Shown: piece after piece, positions 1-9,229 of the stretch
Layout: every line of letters begins with the position of its first letter
Position numbering within the stretch: the first letter of the stretch is position 1
NCBI GenBank assembly: GCA_002751075.1
Contig: NAOQ01000237.1
Location: forward strand, 49,545 to 67,524
DNA from: Ichthyophonus hoferi
Taxonomy: Eukaryota > Opisthokonta > Ichthyosporea > Ichthyophonida > Ichthyophonidae
Direction: 5' to 3'
Length of the DNA: 17,980 bases
Notes under the pieces: model-generated
Database searches by the model: none
Seen by the model: the letters and a program-made list of their open reading frames with translations, nothing else
What the model was told of the DNA's origin: nothing
Program-made: the position numbers and the translations under genes

Positions 1-460
1 GGGGACGGGGAAAACACTATACAAATTAAAAGACTTAAAAAATACGTAGATTGAAATTCAATAGAGCGAAGCAATGAATTCAAACATAAACATGAATCAA
101 AATTCTAATAGAATTTAGTAAAAAAAAAAAAACTTGTAAAATCAATATATCAAAATAAAAAAGGGCTATTTAAACTTTTTCGATTTCTGAAGTTGCCTAA
201 GTACTAAGTTATATTTAATATATCCCTAGCAAGCAACCATCTGATATCCTACGGAATCTACTCAAGCACTACATTCACTTCACTTTACACAGAATAATTA
301 ATCCAGTCAGGGCATAATTATCAATTGACATAGATCATTTAAAAAAGACCGAGTTTAGGTTTGACTCCACTTAGTCTGACCAACACCTCACCTATATCAG
401 ACATTCAACCAGGAGTAAAAGACGTTGATAGATGAAAAGAAAAGAAAATGGGAATAGATA
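1..460. other. Intergenic AT-rich DNA, no gene seen
   Basis: No open frame longer than a few dozen codons and no recognisable motif. The block opens with a short G-rich stretch and is otherwise A-rich, with a poly-A run at about 120-131. It leads into the fold-back at the front of the decayed retroelement. Confidence 0.5.
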
Positions 461-464
461 TAGG

Positions 465-702
465 TAATGTGTAAGAAGTACTAAGGTTCCTGTATGTAAT
501 CAGAGTCGACGCACTAGCGAAAGTAGTGGTTAGTTCTGTGTCACTAGACACTCAATGCTGTAGATCCAATTGAAATTTAATATGGATACAAATCAGTACT
601 CCTGCATTGAGTGTGTCTAGTGACGCAGAACTAACCAGTACTTCCGCTAGTGCATTGACTCTGGTTACGTACAGTCATCCTAATACTTCTCACAGGGTTA
701 CG
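465..702. repeat. Long imperfect inverted repeat (fold-back)
   Basis: The left arm is about 465-560 and the right arm about 602-702; the spacer is about 40 bp. Aligned by eye, the arms are roughly 85% identical over ~95 bp, with long perfect cores such as GGTTAGTTCTG against CAGAACTAACC. The right arm is the beginning of the gag-like open stretch that starts at 607, so the left arm is an inverted copy of the front of that element. A transcript through here would fold into a long hairpin. How it arose (inverted duplication of the element end, or a nested inverted copy) is inference. Confidence 0.8.
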
Positions 703-2480
703 GGCCTTTATCGTACACTTCCACTGACTGTCATCGATACTAATTATAACAATAATATTACTACTAACCAAGACAACGACAAAAGTATTGTTCTGAAGCA
801 GCAAGATCAGCTACTTGCTCAACAGCACATACTAGGTAACAAAAACGCCCAGCACAACGACATTAGAAGACAGTTTCAAGCGGTTCAACAACAATTGCTA
901 CAACAGCAGCAGTTAATTAATCAATGAGATTGCAAATTCAAAGCAATACAGCACGAACTAATCGGTTACAAGGAACAATTGTTATTCCAACAACAGCAAT
1001 TTATTAAAAAAAAACAGCGCTATTACGAACAACAAACTCTTTCAATACTGGACAACAAAGAAAAGCAAGACACTAATATTGGAGAAGAAAACCAATTACT
1101 ACCTTAAATTGACAACCATTCACAACAAGGGAAACACTTTATTCCAATAACCAACTTTGAACACATTGATGTAGCAATTACCAGAGTTACAAAAGTAGCA
1201 AATGATGAATTCAATAAACAAATAGCAGAACTACGCGCTATAATGCCTTAACATGCAGCATTAATGGATCAGGGAGGCAGAGGAAATTTAAGCTTTCAGA
1301 CAGAGACCAACCGTAGTTCAAGTAACAGAATATTTACTTAGTCCTCCAGCTCCAACATCAACTGAATTCCATCCGCTTAAAATAAACGAAAAACATGTTT
1401 ATTACGCTGATAACATACATAAATACAGTTATCAATGGCGGCAACAAGAGATACATGCAATGAGTCTCTTTTACAAATACACATTCAGCATGAAAAACCC
1501 TTCTACTGATCAAGAACATCAAGACACAAAGGATAAAAATAAGATTTTCAAAGAGGAAGGAAGAAACACTAAATACCACATTTATGCCACAATGAGCACT
1601 GAAGAACGCTAGAACGCAGGAATCCTAGACACCAATATGAACAAATTCGCACGGAATAAGATTGTCAAACTTCATGTAATTGTCAAGATATAGATTAATA
1701 GCATACTTGATTTAGATACTATATCAATCAAATCCCAGTAATGTCAAAAGTTGATCCTAGACTGCTCTCTACTTTAATGCAACACTTTACTGGGTAGTGA
1801 CTTAGTACAAAGCCATGTTAGCTGTATTAGTAGTAATTACAGCTTTAATCACGATAAAAAAAAGTTAAGTTAAATATAAGAATTAGTCACTATTACAATA
1901 ATTAATTAACTTCTCTCAGTAGTGTCTCTGAAAGAACAAACTACAATGTCTAAAATATGTTATCTATAAATAAAATGTCTTTGGATCCATCTAATTAAAT
2001 ACCACAACAGACTCTAAGATGCTTGTCCAGATCTATGTATGTTTTAACTCAACACCTGAATTGAAAAATCCTGATGCAGCAGCTTAGTAAAAAGACAATA
2101 CTAGTAACAAAAAATTTAGGTCAACTTAAATCCTGAGGAGACAAATGACCTAACCTGTTTAAGTTCAGACTGTGCATAGGATGATGAAATTGAACGTCTA
2201 AAGAGACAGTCTTAACCATTAACCTTGAAAAGAGAGATATTTCATAAATAATATCTTTAACAGGGTTTGGGCCCAGCATGCTCCCATAGCACTTTAGCCC
2301 AATGAAAAATTGCTATGGCCAAATGCAGCACCTCTAGTGATGCATGCACCATGAACAAAAATGTTGTGAGTCACATTATTATGTGCCAAACACATGCTCC
2401 ACAGCCTTTTCAAACCATGCATAGTAATCTAGTAGGGCCTCTATTGATTTCTTTTGGATATTCCCAAAGGAAATTCCAAT
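600..2480 (+). mobile_element. Decayed LTR-retroelement body (gag-like to integrase relic)
   Basis: Mostly coding-like sequence on the + strand, clearly broken many times (of the order of ten or more breaks) and therefore old. The front part (607-927 and on to about 1300) is Gln-rich and coiled-coil-like, as in many gag regions. A charged, Lys-rich, Tyr-containing stretch follows at about 1370-1680. At 2402-2473 the frame reads QPFQTMHSNLVGPL followed by SFGYS. This matches the known junction between the integrase zinc-binding domain and the first Asp strand of the catalytic core in Ty3/gypsy-like elements, where an H-D-L-x-GPL pattern is typical. No convincing reverse transcriptase or RNase H remains between the two ends, so the body is internally deleted or too decayed to read. 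Family: LTR retrotransposon, probably Ty3/gypsy-like; the family is inferred from the integrase piece only. Confidence 0.6.
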
Positions 2481-2625
2481 AATTATACATGCTCTTATAG
2501 TTTTCAGTATTAAAAACTAATCTGCAAGCAAATTGAATAAGTAATTCTTTAGATCTAAGTTATTAACCAGTAAGAAGAGTGAACATCAACCAAACTCTAA
2601 CAGAACTAATTAAAAAAAAAATACT

Positions 2626-2922
2626 TGTCATATATCAATTGTTCTATTATGTGATAAGATTGGCTAAATATCGTACAACCTCTATGTTGTAATCAACGAT
2701 CCCTGCTGGACGTTTATTAGATAATTTAAAATCTAAGGGCTCAGTTTATACACTTCAAAAAAGTATATAAATTGGACCCAGACTGGTTCTAGGTATGTGT
2801 TTCTTTTCATAAATGTGATATATAAATTTATCTAAATAGTTAAGTTGTACATCTTCTCAGTCTAAGTGTGTTGGATCTGGGAGCATATTAAGAACAGGTA
2901 CTTAAATAATTTATCTGTCACA
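2626..2922 (+). mobile_element. Solo LTR, family A copy 1, with 5-bp target duplication
   Basis: It starts TGTCATATATC and ends TTATCTGTCACA, so it has the TG...CA ends of an LTR. It is flanked on both sides by ATACT (2621-2625 and 2923-2927), a 5-bp target-site duplication. A TATA box (GTATATAAATTGG) lies near the middle, at about 2763-2775, as expected at a U3/R boundary. Three further copies occur in the window (4065-4232 and 5006-5280 on the minus strand, 12492-12764 on the plus strand). With no internal region attached, it is a solo LTR left by recombination between the two LTRs of one element. It lies about 150 bp after the integrase relic, but the matched target duplication shows it is a separate insertion. 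Confidence 0.8.
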
Positions 2923-3081
2923 ATACTCCTCTAAATTATAATGAATGAAAATAATGACAATAATATCAATAAGAAACAATCTGCCCAAATGTAGTGAAAG
3001 CCTTGATTCTAAAAATATATATAATGAAACGCCTTAATTTGGCATATATGTAATATAACTTCCAAAACACAACCAAACCAA

Positions 3082-3126
<45 letters not shown>

Positions 3127-3289
3127 TTCATAAGTTTTTGCAATTATGGCAACAATAAAATAAAATATATAAAATTATACTTCTTTATTGTTAGGAAGGG
3201 AAGTTATTTCAATTAAAGATTTCTTTATAGCTTTACTTATTTAATATTATTAACAATTACCACTGAACTTGTCTCTACTCATTTCCAAT
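2923..3289. other. AT-rich spacer with AAT microsatellite
   Basis: No gene seen. It contains an uninterrupted (TAA)n run of about 14-15 units at roughly 3083-3126. The rest is A/T-rich sequence without structure I can support. Confidence 0.5.
3083..3126. repeat. (TAA)n trinucleotide microsatellite
   Basis: About 44 bp of perfect TAA/AAT triplets. Confidence 0.95.
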
Positions 3290-3450
3290 ATTAATTTTAG
3301 TTGGAAATAATAAGTGGAGACAGAAGCGTTCCTATAACCTATATTCATTTAGAGGGCGAGAAAATACCGAATTAAGGGGCGTTTTAGCATGCCCCTTTGC
3401 GTACACGCAGTGCAGATATACTAACACATTTTTGTTAAACAAGTGAGCAG
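3290..3450 (-). repeat. Dispersed repeat family C, copy 1
   Basis: The reverse complement of this block aligns by eye to 11836-11995. Shared landmarks in order are a GTGTAYGCAAAGG core, a TTTTCTC block, ATATAGG, and a CTGTCTCCACTTAT end (at 3308-3321 here, on the minus strand). The edge of this copy also forms its own inverted repeat: TCTACTCATTTCCAA near 3276 pairs imperfectly with TTGGAAATAATAAGTGGAGA near 3301. Class unknown: no coding capacity and no target duplication that I can see. Confidence 0.65.
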
Positions 3451-3934
3451 GACTTGACTTAGGCAGGATGGCTAAGCAATGTGTTATCTGTACCCCAAAA
3501 CGTATGATATGAAATGGCTTTATATATAATTGCAGAATCTCTACTATAGGCTATTTTTATTTTGATAGAATCCTGGATTACTGTCCAACTACATTAGATG
3601 GCACTACATATTTTCCCAGGCTATATATACAATAATAATTGCCAATATTATTGAATATTTATAACTATATAAAGAAACACCCAAATTAATTGAATATTCC
3701 TGTTTTAACACTCGTTCTTAGCCTAGGCGGATTGTTTCATTTAGGGCAGCAAAAATAGGAAAATGGAAAATGAAAATAACCTTAACATGGTGATGGCTAC
3801 TTATTTGTAGGCTTGTGGCTCACTAAATGAATCAGATAAATCCTGATGACAGTTAAAAGTGACTGTGGCATGGAACCCAATGAAAAAAAAAAAGGAAGAT
3901 AGTTCACCACACTGTTTGTTAAATGTTCCTGCTA
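3451..3934. other. Intergenic DNA, nothing recognised
   Basis: AT-rich, with many stops in all frames. The reverse-strand open frame crossing 3801-4058 is driven by the hexamer repeat at 3935-3995 and shows no protein-like composition outside it. Confidence 0.4.
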
Positions 3935-3995
3935 GCTCTGGGTCTGGGTCTTGCTCTGGGTCTGAGTCTGGCGGCTGGTGGTTGGCGGCTGAGGT
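3935..3995. repeat. Imperfect TCTGGG hexamer repeat
   Basis: About ten imperfect hexamers (TCTGGG, TCTTGC, TCTGAG, TCTGGC) running into GGCTGGTGG-type variants. It is a local GC-rich island in AT-rich DNA and translates on the minus strand as Pro/Asp/Glu-rich filler. Confidence 0.75.
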
Positions 3996-4064
3996 GAAAT
4001 GTGAACGTTGCTCAGTTGTTTTGGCGTCACTTTGAGGCTGGAAATGCTGATAGTTCAAATGCAG

Positions 4065-4232
4065 ATATTTGAAGACAGAAACGCTTACCCAGAACTACTC
4101 TGGGCCAGCTTATATACTTTGTTAGAGTTTGTATTAGCTAATAGGCGTCCAGTAAGGATCGTTGATTATAATATAGAAGTTTTACAATATTTATCTAATA
4201 CCACCACATTATAGAACAACCAATATGTAGCA
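4065..4232 (-). mobile_element. Truncated LTR, family A copy 2
   Basis: It matches the family A LTR from the conserved CCCAGAACnACTCTGGG block through TATAAGC (read on the minus strand) to the far end. The portion corresponding to the rest of the LTR is missing or unrecognisable. Orientation follows the TATA box, which reads GTATATAAGC on the minus strand. No flanking target duplication was found, as expected for a truncated copy. Confidence 0.7.
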
Positions 4233-4414
4233 TTTACCATTTTAGCAAGTTTGTTATCTGTCTCAGGGATGAGGACTGAAAATTGAAAGGTAAAATGCTG
4301 TAATCAACTTAAAAAAATATTTTAAAATTGAAATTGTGCCGTTTTTATCATAAAGACAAGCAATGATTCCAAGTATTTAGAATTATCATTTATATTTATT
4401 ATGGTAATAGTTTA

Positions 4415-4495
4415 ATTTAATATAACAGTATAATATAACAGTATAATATAATGTAATTTAATACAATATAACAATATAATATATTACAGTATAAC
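4415..4495. repeat. AT-rich tandem repeat (TATAATATAACAG type)
   Basis: Successive near-copies of a 13-14 nt unit (TATAACAGTATAATATAACAGTATAA...), decaying towards the right. Simple low-complexity DNA with no coding content. Confidence 0.7.
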
Positions 4496-4904
4496 TATGT
4501 ATATTTGTTTTTATATACGTATGCGTATATGTATACGTTGAGATAAGGCTTAAGATCATTTTAAAATTCTATTAACATATTAAAAATCATCCTTAATATA
4601 TATATAACAACAATCTTATACTACTATACTTACACTATCTATATCCTATACTATACTATATATACCATATACTATGCATATACTAACTGTAGATTCAATA
4701 CACCTCAATTGTGTAGTTCTTAGCTTGAATGATTCAAAACTACAAATAATTTTAAATACTAAACACACATTTAATTAAACAGTCATTTATTGAATAGAAC
4801 AAATTTAATAATAAAAAAGATTGAAAAAATGAATCGGAGTTTAGTATTTCATTTTATTATTTTATTATTTTAGTAATGTAATCAAATATAGTATAACATC
4901 GAAA
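4496..4904. other. AT-rich spacer, nothing recognised
   Basis: TATA-rich simple sequence at about 4500-4680 and TTATTATTTTA repeats near 4850. No gene or motif supported. Confidence 0.4.
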
Positions 4905-4985
4905 GTTAGCGATATACGTAATAGTAATTTCTCCCGTAAAATTACTTAAAATTATAAACAATTATAAATAGTACTAAAAGGAATT
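4905..4985 (+). repeat. Short repeat R, left copy beside an LTR
   Basis: TTAGCGATATACGTAATAGTAATTTCTCCCGTAAAATTACTTAA-type sequence, repeated at 5373-5460 with clear similarity and more weakly at 5536-5590. The first two copies sit on the two sides of the family A LTR at 5006-5280. The spacing suggests that R is either part of a larger composite repeat or a duplicated host segment. Confidence 0.65.
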
Positions 4986-5005
4986 TTAAAAATTAATACA
5001 TGGCT

Positions 5006-5280
5006 TGTAACAGGTAATTTACTTAATTATTTGTTTCAAATATGCTCCAAAATCTAACACACGTAGAGTGAGCCGATGTACTACTTAACTGCTTTGATAA
5101 TTTCATACGCCACGTTTATGAACAAAAACGCATGCCCAGAACCAGTCTGGGCCCAGCTTATACACTTTAGTAGAGTTGGTATTAGCTAATAGACGTTCAG
5201 TAAGTATCTTTGATTACTATATAGAGGTCGTCAAATATTTAATTAATCTCATTACATACCAGAACAATAAATATGTGACA
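5006..5280 (-). mobile_element. LTR, family A copy 3
   Basis: In plus-strand order it starts TGTAACAGGTAATTTACTTAATT and ends AATATGTGACA, matching both LTR ends of family A, so it is a near-complete copy in reverse orientation. The conserved CCCAGAACCAGTCTGGGCCC block and minus-strand TATA-like element are present. The flanking pentamers do not match, so its target duplication has decayed or been rearranged. A second partial copy of its right end follows at 5308-5372. Confidence 0.75.
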
Positions 5281-5307
5281 CTACTATATTATAATATTAT
5301 AATATCC

Positions 5308-5372
5308 CATTACAACATAGAGGTTGTACAATATTTAACTCATCTTACCGTACCGGAACAATTGATGCGACA
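5308..5372 (-). mobile_element. Partial LTR end, family A
   Basis: ATTACAACATAGAGGTTGTA through GAACAATTGATGCGACA repeats the last ~65 bp of the neighbouring LTR (compare 5210-5280). It is closer to copy 1 (2626-2922) than to copy 3 in several words, so it may be the remains of a second insertion rather than a local duplication. Confidence 0.65.
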
Positions 5373-5460
5373 TTTAGCGATATGTGATAGTAATTTCCCG
5401 CGCAAAATTACTTAATTGTAAATAATTATAGATAATTATAAATAATATTAAAATGATATT
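5373..5460 (+). repeat. Short repeat R, right copy
   Basis: TTTAGCGATATGTGATAGTAATTTCCCGCGCAAAATTACTTAA-type sequence, the direct-repeat partner of 4905-4985. A weaker third copy (CGATATACTTTATAGTAATATGCCGCGTAAT) lies at about 5539-5570. Confidence 0.65.
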
Positions 5461-5589
5461 GAAAAAAAATAAACAGCACCAAAATAAAATAATAGCATAA
5501 AATAAGATATAATGAATATAATAAAAAGCGTAATGTACCGATATACTTTATAGTAATATGCCGCGTAATATTTATTTAATATTTTAACT

Positions 5590-5735
5590 AATTATACCAA
5601 TTAAAACTAAATTACAGCTAATAGAAAAAATTAATTACGTTTAATTAAAACCAAATTAAAATTAGTTAACAATAATTAACACTAATTATAACCCATTAAA
5701 ACAAATTAATCCAAAATTAAAAAATAAACACACCT
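5590..5735. repeat. G-poor TTAATT/AATTAA-rich low-complexity block
   Basis: About 145 bp made almost only of A, T and some C on the + strand, with few Gs and repeated AATTAA words. It sits immediately upstream of the RPS11 CCAAT boxes. A nucleosome-poor promoter-proximal role is plausible but inferred from composition only. Confidence 0.6.
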
Positions 5736-5740
5736 ATTAA

Positions 5741-5933
5741 CCAATCACCATTTTGCTTTATCCAATTTATATCTTTTTATATCTTAGAATACCTGCCAGT
5801 GCGGTAGCTGAGCTAGCCTAGCATATTGCATCAGATTGACTGTATTCATGGAGGATTGAATTCTTGGGATTCTTTCTTTCTCTAGATAGATATAGTTAGT
5901 ATAGTTTCTATAACTATCTATACACCTTCTACC
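5741..5933 (+). promoter_or_regulatory. Putative RPS11 promoter and 5' UTR
   Basis: Two CCAAT boxes lie at 5741-5745 and 5762-5766, followed by TATAT elements at about 5767-5782. A pyrimidine-rich stretch at about 5870-5883 (ATTCTTTCTTTCTCT) resembles the oligopyrimidine tracts at the starts of ribosomal-protein mRNAs. A short imperfect hairpin (ATAGATATAGTTA against TAACTATCTAT) lies just before the start codon. The true transcription start is not visible from the sequence. Confidence 0.5.
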
Positions 5934-7101
5934 ATGTCTGAACAGGTCGAGAGAGCTTTCCAGAAGCAGCCCACCATCTTCCTTGTGAAGAAGGCGGTGC
6001 CAGGCCAGAAGATGCAGCAGAAGAAGGACATGCGTTTCGTGCGCTCTGTTGGTCTAGGGTTTAAGACTCCCCGTGAGGCTGTTGAGGGTCACTATATTGA
6101 TAAGAAGTGCCCCTTCACTGGTAATGTTTCCATCCGTGGACGCATCTTGACCGGTGTTGTTGTTGCCAGGAAGATGCAGGTTAGTTTTTTTATTGGTTAC
6201 TCTAGCATTTTTATGGGGTTTTTATGAATGTTTGAGTTGTTTTTTGATGACAAAGTGTGAAATTAGGGTAGGAAGTTAATTAAATGCTTTTTGTTTTTTT
6301 GTTTTTAGTTATTAGTTATATTTTTTCTGTTTTTTTTTGTTTTGTTTTAATACCCGACTTTCCAGATTATGATTTGTACGTATAAAAATATTAAGACTCA
6401 TTTTATTCGCTATTTTGGACTACACGTGGTGTTGTTTTATTTAATTTTTTTAATTTTAAGTGGTGGAAAATGCTCGAATATAGTTGTAAAATATTATATA
6501 ATATAGAATATTTGTGTTATTAATATTGGTTACTAATTCCTAAATATAGGCTTAACCTGGCATCTAATACCAATAGTACATTTCGTTAAACCTCTATTAT
6601 AAGTCATTTCTTTCCTATTCCTTAATATTAATAATATACTAGTACTAATATAATCTCAAGCTCTAAAACCTATAATCTAAAGACAAGATGCATGATTGCC
6701 ATGACTGCGATAGGCTATGATATATGTATATGTTAGACTTCTGATATTAATGAAGACAACATTATTTTGCTGAGCCAAACCCTAGTCATGCACAACGCGG
6801 TACAATACCTTTCCCTCATACTCTAATTCATTCCATCACTAGCAACTAAAACTTTACTCCAATCATTCAGCGTACTCTTGTCCTTCGTCGTGACTACCTT
6901 CACTACATTAAGAAGTACAACCGTTTCGAGAAGCGTCACAGCAACCTCCCTGCCCACATCTCTCCCGCTTTCATTGATTGCAAGGCTGGTGACATTGTGA
7001 CTGTTGGTCAGTGCCGCCCTCTTTCCAAGACTGTTCGCTTCAACGTCCTTAAGGTCCAGAAGAAGCACGTCAAGGGCTCTAAGCGCTTCCGCAAATTCTA
7101 A
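5934..7101 (+). CDS. rps11: 40S ribosomal protein S11 (uS17 family), two exons
   Basis: A structural protein of the small ribosomal subunit; the uS17 family binds 18S rRNA through an OB-fold-like domain and takes part in cytoplasmic translation. Exon 1 is 5934-6179 (82 codons), the intron 6180-6870 (phase 0, GTTAGT...TCATTCAG) and exon 2 6871-7101, giving 158 residues, the same as the human protein. The N-terminal eukaryotic extension contains [11 protein letters not shown] (residues 6-16), followed by [10 protein letters not shown] (40-49), [10 protein letters not shown] (54-63) and SIRGRILTG (66-74). Exon 2 carries [18 protein letters not shown] (88-105) and the S17 signature [13 protein letters not shown] (122-134). 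The start is well placed (ACCATGT context) and no earlier in-frame ATG extends the homology. Codons favour G/C at third positions, unlike the surrounding DNA, as expected for a highly expressed gene. No break or missing key residue is seen, so it looks functional. Confidence 0.97.
6180..6870 (+). other. RPS11 intron
   Basis: A 691-bp phase-0 intron between the KMQ and RTLV codons, with donor GTTAGT and acceptor TCATTCAG preceded by a CT-rich segment and ACTAA-type branch candidates at about 6839-6850. It is AT-rich, with T-runs near its 5' end. No snoRNA box C/D or H/ACA pair could be supported, although ribosomal-protein introns often host them. Confidence 0.93.
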
Positions 7102-7118
7102 ATGTTCTGAAAAATAAT

Positions 7119-7124
7119 AATAAA
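7119..7124 (+). terminator. RPS11 polyadenylation signal (AATAAA)
   Basis: A canonical AATAAA hexamer 18 nt after the stop codon, within AATAATAATAAATTATTT. A second AATAAA lies at about 7212-7217 (TGAATAAATTTTT). Either could direct cleavage. Confidence 0.6.
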
Positions 7125-7133
7125 TTATTTGGA

Positions 7134-7700
7134 CATGTGATGGGATATGAAAGGAATATGATGTATTATATTATGTTGACTGGGTTTAAGGTTTGACTTA
7201 TAGGTAAAATGAATAAATTTTTATGAATGTTTTCTCATGCTATAGTGTGTGTAGTCATGCTATGTTCATGTCTTGAGTTTATTATTATTATCCGTTTATT
7301 ATGTTATTCTCTTACAAACTGTCCTTATGAACGCAGAGAAGGAATAGGTTTTTAAGTGTCAAGGTTTGGTGCTTTGTGGAATTGACCTAGAGGTGTTTTA
7401 GTTGTTCGGGTAGGTTTATGGTATGCATGTTATATTTAGAACAGAGTTATTATTATTTCTGTTATTTGAGCAAATCTCCTTATGAGTTACAAGTAGTACA
7501 TGGTACAGTTCCCACTTTCCAAGACTGTTTTGTCTTGTTATAATATGAGATATAAAAGGAGTGGGATATGGTATTATGTTATATTATAATTATCAGAAGA
7601 TTTTATGACGAATAGAATATGATGCATTATGTTATGTTAATATTGGATTATGCTGTGCCAGGGCTGGATATGGGGTTTGAAATATAATTGTTATGAATAA
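7134..7700 (+). repeat. RPS11 3' flank with possible partial duplication
   Basis: No gene. The words at 7507-7600 (CAGTTCCCACTTTCCAAGACTGTT, then GATATAAAAGGAGTGGGATATGGTATTATGTTATATT) resemble in order the end of RPS11 exon 2 (CAGTGCCGCCCTCTTTCCAAGACTGTT, 7012-7038) and its 3' flank (GATGGGATATGAAAGGAATATGATGTATTATATTATG, 7139-7175). A third GAATATGATGCATTATGTTATG is at 7615. This suggests an old partial duplication of the gene end. The similarity is short and AT-rich, so the case is tentative. Confidence 0.35.
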
Positions 7701-8049
7701 TTTATTATGTTATTTTTGTATTAGATTATGCTGTTATGTATGACTATGGTGATTGAGGTTTTGATTTGATTATAGAGAAATAACAGTGTGGAATGGAAAA
7801 TAGGAGGTAGATAGTAAGGGTTTAATAGAAAGGTTGTGTTATGGAAAGTTGGGGCGAGCTGTAATTAAGCATTAAAAAATAATGCAGGAGAAAATAAGCT
7901 AATACACCAATGCTTTATTTTATTTTTATTTTTAAGACATTTAAAATCAATATGTTGGAATTAAGTTTTTCACTTCACTTGGATTATCTTCTGTTATTGT
8001 TACCACGTTTTTTTTTTCTACATTCGGTTGTTGTTGCCTATTAAGGTAA
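7701..8049. other. Intergenic DNA, nothing recognised
   Basis: T/G-rich sequence in the first half, with stops in all frames. No motif supported. Confidence 0.4.
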
Positions 8050-8440
8050 ATAGGAAGTTGCTTTTCAAACTACTGGTCAATACCTAGCGGTTAGGTGTTT
8101 CTATATACCACAAACCGATCAGAACTTTACACGTACGTCTATGGGCTTTCATTATTACATATATACTAAGTTTTCAAAACTATAATAAAGCTAATATTTG
8201 CCATTGCAGTTTTCATTCGTCAATATTTGTTTAAAACCTTTCCAGAAATTTGTATTACTCTTTTTATTATTGATTGGCACTCTATCGTTATATAGTATAC
8301 TGTATTGTACTGCGTTGTAGTAATTCTCAAGTGGTAGAAATTTATCATCCAGATTCTTTACTAGAAGGTCAACCAGTCAAGCCTGGCACAGTCAAACCAT
8401 CGGAGAATACTTGTATAGTGCCCATCTATGATCAAAGTGG
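8050..8440 (+). repeat. Dispersed repeat family B, copy 1
   Basis: Aligns by eye with 9230-9540. Shared landmarks in order: ATAGGAAGTTGC, a CCGATCAG (CCAATCAG in the other copy) box, ACATATATACTAAGTT, AATAATAAAG, a CATTCGTCAA-type block, and an 87-nt stretch (about 8352-8438) without any indel between copies. In this copy that stretch is open and reads LLEGQPVKPGTVKP and IVPIYDQSG. The copy carries an extra ~70 bp before it. A CCAAT-like box, an AATAAA-like box and then a short coding-like piece could be the end of an LTR element or a duplicated gene fragment; I do not recognise the protein. Confidence 0.6.
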
Positions 8441-9229
8441 TTTAGACCATTGTTATTGCTCATGTTGCAAGTTGTAGGGCAAGAAATTTAGAACGTCTCT
8501 GAATTCAGAACAATTGTGTCCCACAGGCAGAATTCACAAATGCTATAGCTTCTCTTCACCTATTAATATACATATGTATAAGTGTAGTATATATATACAT
8601 ATACCTACATTTATTTACACCCTGTCCTCCTTACCTATCCAATAGTCTACCAATCAGACTGAATATCCATGCATCTTCTTTATGCCCGTACTTATGCCTA
8701 TCTACCTAAAAGGCATACATACACATACATACACTACAACTTTCTAGACCAATTAGAAGAAGAAATGTACAATATATATCAAGTAGAATTCCGTACAGCC
8801 GATACTACTATTTCTAGTAAGTGATTATTTATCATTGCAAAATTTGCTTTCATAGTTCAAGACTTAGAGTTTTGTGGAAATGAGTTAAAAATTATAGAAT
8901 AATAGGGGGATGGTAGAGAGTTGTTAGCTATAGCGTGCTAAAATATAAATAACTAAATGAAGGATATTAAAGATAGCATAGCGGCGGTTATTTCATATCA
9001 ACAGTAAAGTAAACATGGATCTACTAGTTTGTGTCAGTGAAGGTCTAATTAATATAGCAATTAATTGGAATCGTTTTTAGGAAATTAAATGTCTTTATTT
9101 TATTCAGGTATTTCCAATGAACCATTCCCTCCCTCATCTGTGAGGGTTTTTATCAGCACACTTTTGATTAATTGCTGATTAATTATCATCTGCTTATTGA
9201 TTCATAGCGACTGGTTCTAGTATTAATTG
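8441..9229. other. Intergenic DNA with a small hairpin
   Basis: ATATAC-rich simple DNA at about 8560-8610, then a stretch without gene signals. The only defined structure is the hairpin at 9131-9151. Confidence 0.4.
9131..9151 (+). terminator. Short perfect hairpin followed by T5
   Basis: CCCTCA, loop TCTG, TGAGGG, then TTTTT. It has the look of an intrinsic or Pol III-type terminator, but no transcript or Pol III gene is visible upstream, so function is not supported. It may be chance. Confidence 0.25.

Noticed and set aside
607-927. Gln-rich open frame as a host polyQ protein
   Set aside because: The coding-like character runs far past its end in decayed form and leads to an integrase relic, so it is better read as the front of an old LTR element.
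1358-1579. Minus-strand open frame rich in Phe, Val and Leu
   Set aside because: It lies antisense to the more protein-like + strand of the decayed retroelement body and its hydrophobicity follows from A-rich DNA.
6823-7068. Minus-strand open frame over RPS11 exon 2
   Set aside because: It is antisense to a conserved, spliced ribosomal-protein exon.
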